Assembly: GCA_023078555.1 (NCBI GenBank)
Contig: CM041197.1
Span: 10,564,160-10,628,159 of the forward strand
DNA length: 64,000 bases
From: Ulva prolifera
Lineage: Eukaryota; Chlorophyta; Ulvophyceae; Ulvales; Ulvaceae
Reading direction: 5' to 3'
Below are positions 55,101 through 61,100 of the stretch, piece after piece. Each line of letters starts with the position of its first letter. The stretch's first letter is position 1. Under the pieces are notes generated by a model. It searched no databases. It was not told the origin of the DNA and saw nothing but the letters and a program-made list of their open reading frames with translations. A program made the position numbers and the translations under genes.

Positions 55101-58100
55101 TGGCTGATAAAGGCTCTACCGTACTCGACCTTGGCGCTCCGTTCGCAGGTGCTGGCAGCCAGCTTGCCGGTGGGGCTGGCCTCTGTGGACTGCAACGGCA
55201 CCGAGACGTCCATCCTGGACTGCACCTCCAGCCAAAATGACCTACAGCAATGCGGCATTCCTGACACCAACCTCACAGATGCCACAGTCCTCGCCTGCGC
55301 AGACACGTTACACAGTGCGCTCTCCATGGTATCAGACCAGAATCCCGAGTAGCCCTGGCTTTTCGAGCCCTGCTGCCTTTTGCTGCTCTACAATCTGCGT
55401 CGTAGCATGGTAAAAAGTCCTAGCTCCATACCACATGTTAATGTACAATATCTCGGCTTACCACCAATGCGCGCCTACAAGGGAAGACAAAGACCACTCA
55501 ATGAAGCAGTGGTGTGCGGCATTTGGTCTTAATGCTCCGATCTCCACAGCTGCATAAGCTGCCACTCACTCATTTGGCTGAAATGTGCATGCTGGGTCGT
55601 GGAACATGCATGCAAGCATATCTCTGTGTTGCCAGATTGGCGCTGGGCTCTGGCCTTCCAATTGCGCCATTTGTTGTCTTCTCATTACGTGAACGAGCTA
55701 TGCAGGCTGCGACAAGACACCCCCAATGGAGGAGGGCTCGGTCCGCCTGCGCGGCGGCTTCGGCACGCCCTGCGACCCCGTGCACACCGGCTTCGTCGAG
55801 GTCTTTCACTTTGACGAATGGGGCGCCATCTGCGGAGGCGCTGACGGAAGGGATAGGCTCGCCGCGGATGTCATCTGCCGCCAGCTCGGCTTCCCCCACG
55901 GCACCCTTGTCGACCCCCTGACCAATTCGGCCGACCGTGAGCCCACGCCGAATGAGTACGGCGGATACGATTACCCATCATACATTCCCGAGGAGGAGGA
56001 AGCTTCGGAGGAGCAGGATCGCTTCTGGCTGAACTGGGTGCAGTGCCGGGGACCCGAGGAGAGGCTGCTTGAGTGCAACCTCGGCCAGGGCTTCCGCAAC
56101 ACTGGCCGCTGCACAGGGGACAGGGTTGTGCGGCTGACGGTGGCGTGCCGCACGTTCCCCGTGACTGAGGCCCTCGAGGACGTCACCACCCCGGGAGCAG
56201 GTGCGCTGTTGCTATCTCTGCAATGACGTGATGTTGTCTCAGGCTGCTGCTGAGGTGCCGACCTGCTGCCTCTGTATGTAGTGGGTTGACTGTGCAGCAG
56301 GGATCCAGACTCTTATACAATAGCAGCGTCTGCCCTGCTTGAGATGCCGCCTATTCCAATTGCTGTAGGTGCTTCGCAAGTCGGCCGATGCTGTGGCAGC
56401 AGCTTGATATTGACGACAAGTGATTCACCTGATAGAACGGACAGCCACTATGCCAGCGTAAGCAGCCGACAACAAAAGGCCCAATAAAAAGGTTTAGGCT
56501 CGTCAGCCGTGTCCACAAGGACGTCTGCAATCAATTTGTGTTGCGACCACAATGACTTTGCAGAGGAGGGTGACTTGCGGCTGGTTGATGAGGTGTCCGT
56601 CTCAAACTGGAAGCTTGGCCGCCTCGAGGTCTTCTTCGAGGGCTCCTGGAGCCAGGTTTGTGCCCGGGGGTTTGACGGGCCCGATGCAGACGTCGCCTGC
56701 CGCCAGCTCGGCTTCGGCGCCGGCTCGGTCGGACCGAACCGCGCCAACGGTGCCCCGGCAATGTCCGACCGCCTGGTCTTCCCGGAGGTGGCACTGACAA
56801 CGCCCGGCTGTAACGGCTCCGAGGACTCGCTGCTGGACTGTGGCCCCTTCACCGGCTTCATCTCGCGGTCCGGCGAGCGTGGCTGTTTCGGTGAGGACGT
56901 CCCAGGGCTCACGCTGGCCTGCGTCGCCACGCCTGAACAAGGTGTGCAACGTCATCATATGCCTGTGGTCTGCAGCTGATCATCCGGCAATGCTGTGGCG
57001 TGTTGTACACTACATCCCATGCAGCATACGGTGTACGAGAGCGCAGTGTGCTGCTGGCCGCAATTGCCGACATCCAACCGATATCACAACTCTCACAGCG
57101 CTGGAGATGGCTTGGAACGAACCAGGCACAGCTGCCTCCATTTTATGAGCCATCTGCTCACAGCATGAGGTCTGTGAGGGGGGTCGGCACTCGGGCATCA
57201 TGCACGTCCAATTGAACCGCGAGCACCACAGATCCCCAGGCAGCGCTGGGAACGTCTATAGGCTCACAGTAACCTCATAAATGCTGCTGTATCTATGTTT
57301 TAAGTCGCTGGGCGAAATCGACCTTTGGCCCGAAATCCGCGTGCATGGCTGGGCAAAAGGCCCCATTGTGCCCAGCGAGCGCGAGAACGCGCCCAGCGGC
57401 ACCGGAAGCATGCCCAATGGCTTTGGAACACCATAATATGCCTGTTGTGCATCCTGATGAGTTATAAATGGTCTGTTGTGTTGCTGCGGGCGGCACAGTG
57501 CATGCTCTGCCATGTTTGCTTCCCTGGGACGCCATCGACCGCGTCGCTAGAAGCTGGTATGCACAGAATAATCACCGGAGGTATTTATGATGGCTTTTCG
57601 GGCCTGGCGAGACTGTTGCTTGCGCTCTGTTGCTCTGGCTTGGGGGCAGGCTGGCTGTTGCATTTTGTACTCCACAGCGCTGGGCGTTGTCAACAGTTGA
57701 TCACGACAGAGCCAAGCACAGACTCTGCAGCACATCTGATTGGCATGCCCTGATAGCATGTGTGACACTTGTCCTTCCATCCAGCTCACGTGTGACGACC
57801 TGGTCGCATACGTGTGTGACTCTGTACCACTGGAAAGCAGTGTATCGCCCTCGTCAGGCATGTTTAGGACCATGGCAGGCTGTAACACTGTGCGTGGCCA
57901 GGGGGGTGGGCACTCAAGCCTCATGCACGTCCACCGGGAGCGCGGGTACCTCAGAACGCTCTGGAAAGCGCTGGGAACGTCTACAGACTAATTAAAGCCT
58001 TCCGGGTGCCACTATACCTTTGTTTCAAGTCCCTGGGCAAAGTCGCACTTTTCCGGCAAAATCGTATGCATGGCTGGGCATAAAGACAAGTTTTGCCCCA

Positions 58101-61100
58101 CGCTGCCCAGCGCTCGCCCATCGGGCTCAGAACATCCATTATAGTTATACATGGCCCATAACGAAGTTATCTTGGTATTTGATGGTGCTGTGGGCGGTTC
58201 AGCAGCAGTTTTGACATGTATGGGTCGCTGCACACCACCTGCAGCCTTCTTGGAATTCCGAAGCTACACTGCACGAAACAAGCACCGTAGAGGTGTGACG
58301 TCAAGTATTGAGCTCTCCTGCTGATGTACATGCTATTGCGCTGCCTCGATGGCTCAGGAAGCATTGTGCAGTGAGCAACACACTAATCACAGAATCAGTT
58401 AGCAGTACATGGCTGGCTGCTCACATCAGTATCAAAGGCTGGGTGGTTTACGAGCTAAACCTTGCTCGGGTCGTGTGACACTGAAAACATCCAGTTGTGT
58501 GACAATTAAACCGCTTCTGTGTGACACAAGATTCTGTGTGACACAAGACGTGTGTAGATGCCATGAGTCCATATGATGCTGCTGCGTCTTTCAATCGGAG
58601 ACTTATCAATTGTTGCGTCCGGTGTGGAGTCAGCTATGTTTTGTTGCAAGCCACTCCATGTGTGAGCACATGTAGGCGTGCTGACGTGTTTGTGAACGTG
58701 CACAAGACATAGGTCTAATGCATCAGGGGATGTACCGCAGTGAGACACAGCTGTTACTTCATGGTATGAGGAAACCAAAGCAGGATGCGTTGTGCGTCAC
58801 TCTCATGGCATTGAGCACTGCACGCCAGATCAATGCTGAAGGCTTGGCCTCAGCACAGCCTTTCCGTCTTGTGAATTCAGAATCAGTGGACCACGGCCAG
58901 TAATGGACCGCTTCTTGCCTAGTGGCAGGTACTGATCGGAAAGTGACACGTAAAATTCGCTCTGGTTGAGTCTGGATATCGAGCTTTCAGCTCGAAGCCA
59001 GGATGGTGTCCTCATCAACCTGTTCCGGCCGATTGACACAAATTCTTTGTAGAATATGTAACAGACATAATATTCAGCAATACATGCCTAATCGTGGTGA
59101 TCAGCCCCAGCGAGCTGGTCGCTGTCGTCGCGACCCGTGCCGTAGAGTCAGACGGACTCTCAACAAGCAGCTGACTTATCAATCATCACCAGTGACACAT
59201 ATTATGGTGTTTTCGAGGTGTTCTCGGCCCACCGAGCACAATGGGCATGCGCTGGGCGCCATTCGACGCCATTTGAGCCGTGCTGGGCAAAACAGCACTT
59301 TTGGTCAAGAACCCCTCGTTTCGCTGGGCATTCACACCTGTTTCGCCCGGTATGCTTAAGACCGATTCAGGTTGTTCTACTCAGTCTATAGCTCTTGAAA
59401 GCGTGTTCCAGAGCTTTCTGAGGCGCCCTCGCTCCCGGTGGACGTGCGTGCAGACCGAGTGCCCACCCCCCTGCGTGGCCCTACTGCATGTTAGTGTGGA
59501 CTCAGGCGAACAATGACTTGCCTACGCAAGCCTCCCATGTTGTAGAGTGGTGCTTGCTTGCAGTCCATGCTGATGATAGGCATGTACATTTCAAGTTAAT
59601 ATCCTCATCGCTATTGAAGAATATATCTGATCGGTGGTGCTGCTGTCCCTGCGATCTCAAGGTGTACAGGATCACTAGTATTCAGTGTAGCATGCTACAT
59701 TGACTGATCCAGAGGTTCACTCAGTACTGTATGGACAGGAATCAAAGTATAGGTAGTCTGACAACAATGCTATCTTAAGATGAAGCTCACAACACTGTAG
59801 CTGCGGCGATGTTTCGAGTCTCTCAGCAAGGAGCACGTCATCCACCTGCTCTTTGTTTACCACACAAGACAGCTGCATATTTGCTAATAGTCCAGTAAGC
59901 TCATCGGAATCATGGTACTCGTTGGGATTCGTCTCGCTAGTACTCACGCCCGCCATGGTGCTGGTCGGACGCGAACACCGCACGGTGACACAAGTGGAGT
60001 CGGCAGACAGTGGAACAGCAAGGCATCATACCATAGTGTTTTTCTAGTGCTCTCTGCCCACTAAGCACGATGGGCATACGCTGGGCACCATTTGAGGCCA
60101 TCTGAGACGTCGCTGAGCAAAACGGGGGGTTTGCACGGAAAACACCGATTTCGCTGGGCGTTTTCGCCTGTTACGCCCAGACTGCGTATAATCGATGCAA
60201 GAGGTTACTGTGAGTCTATAGGACTTCTCCTTGTGTTCTGGAGCTTTCTGAGGTGCTCGCGGTTCAATTGGAGGTGCATGAGACCTGAGTGCCGACCCCC
60301 CTGGTCTGTGACATCGTCCGTGGCAACCTTTGCGGCCGAGGGGGATTCCGGTGATCCTCATGTTCTGGTGTGTTTCAGCCTGTTGCTGTCTGAGTTGAAG
60401 CTGAACCCTTCAATGCTAAGCTTTGAAGGGTTCAGCTTCAAGCCCTGGTAGATCAACTGCTTTTTGAATTGGACAAAGCGAAAGCACGCCTCAGCCTGCA
60501 GGGGAGGAGGGAGCTCTGCGGTTGACGGACGGCGGGGACGGCGGCACCACCTCAGCAGGTCGAGGGGTCCTCCAGATCTTCCACGCCGGCGCCTGGGGCA
60601 CCTTCTGCGAGGGCGAGGGCGCCTTAAGGATGTATGACTATGGGCCAGCCGTGACCGAGGTGCGCCCCCCGGTACTCAGGCGCAGAATCTCTAACTCTAC
60701 TAGTTGTAACCCTTCCATGCCGTCCAAGGAGCAGTGTTGGGCCGCCATGCGGCAGTGTTGAGGCTCCCACCCCGAAAATTGATCTGAGTAATCTGAATTA
60801 TTCTATGTGATCAGGACCCGACAGGACCAAGGAGATGACCGTCAGCAACGCATTGGTTGCTGCTTTGACCCGATGTGATTAGATTGTGTAGATGTGGAAG
60901 GAGGTCACATGATGACGCCACACATTCTTCCTCTCTCGGCCTGTATGCATGGAACCTCGTTGATCACCTCATCTGCGCAAGTGGGGCCCACTCCTAGCTG
61001 GATGCTACAGACAACTTTATCAACAACTTTCTTTTTGTGTTTATGCAGAGTGCCGCGGCGGTTGCATGTCGCGAGCTGGGCTTTGAGGGCGGCGTCTTTG

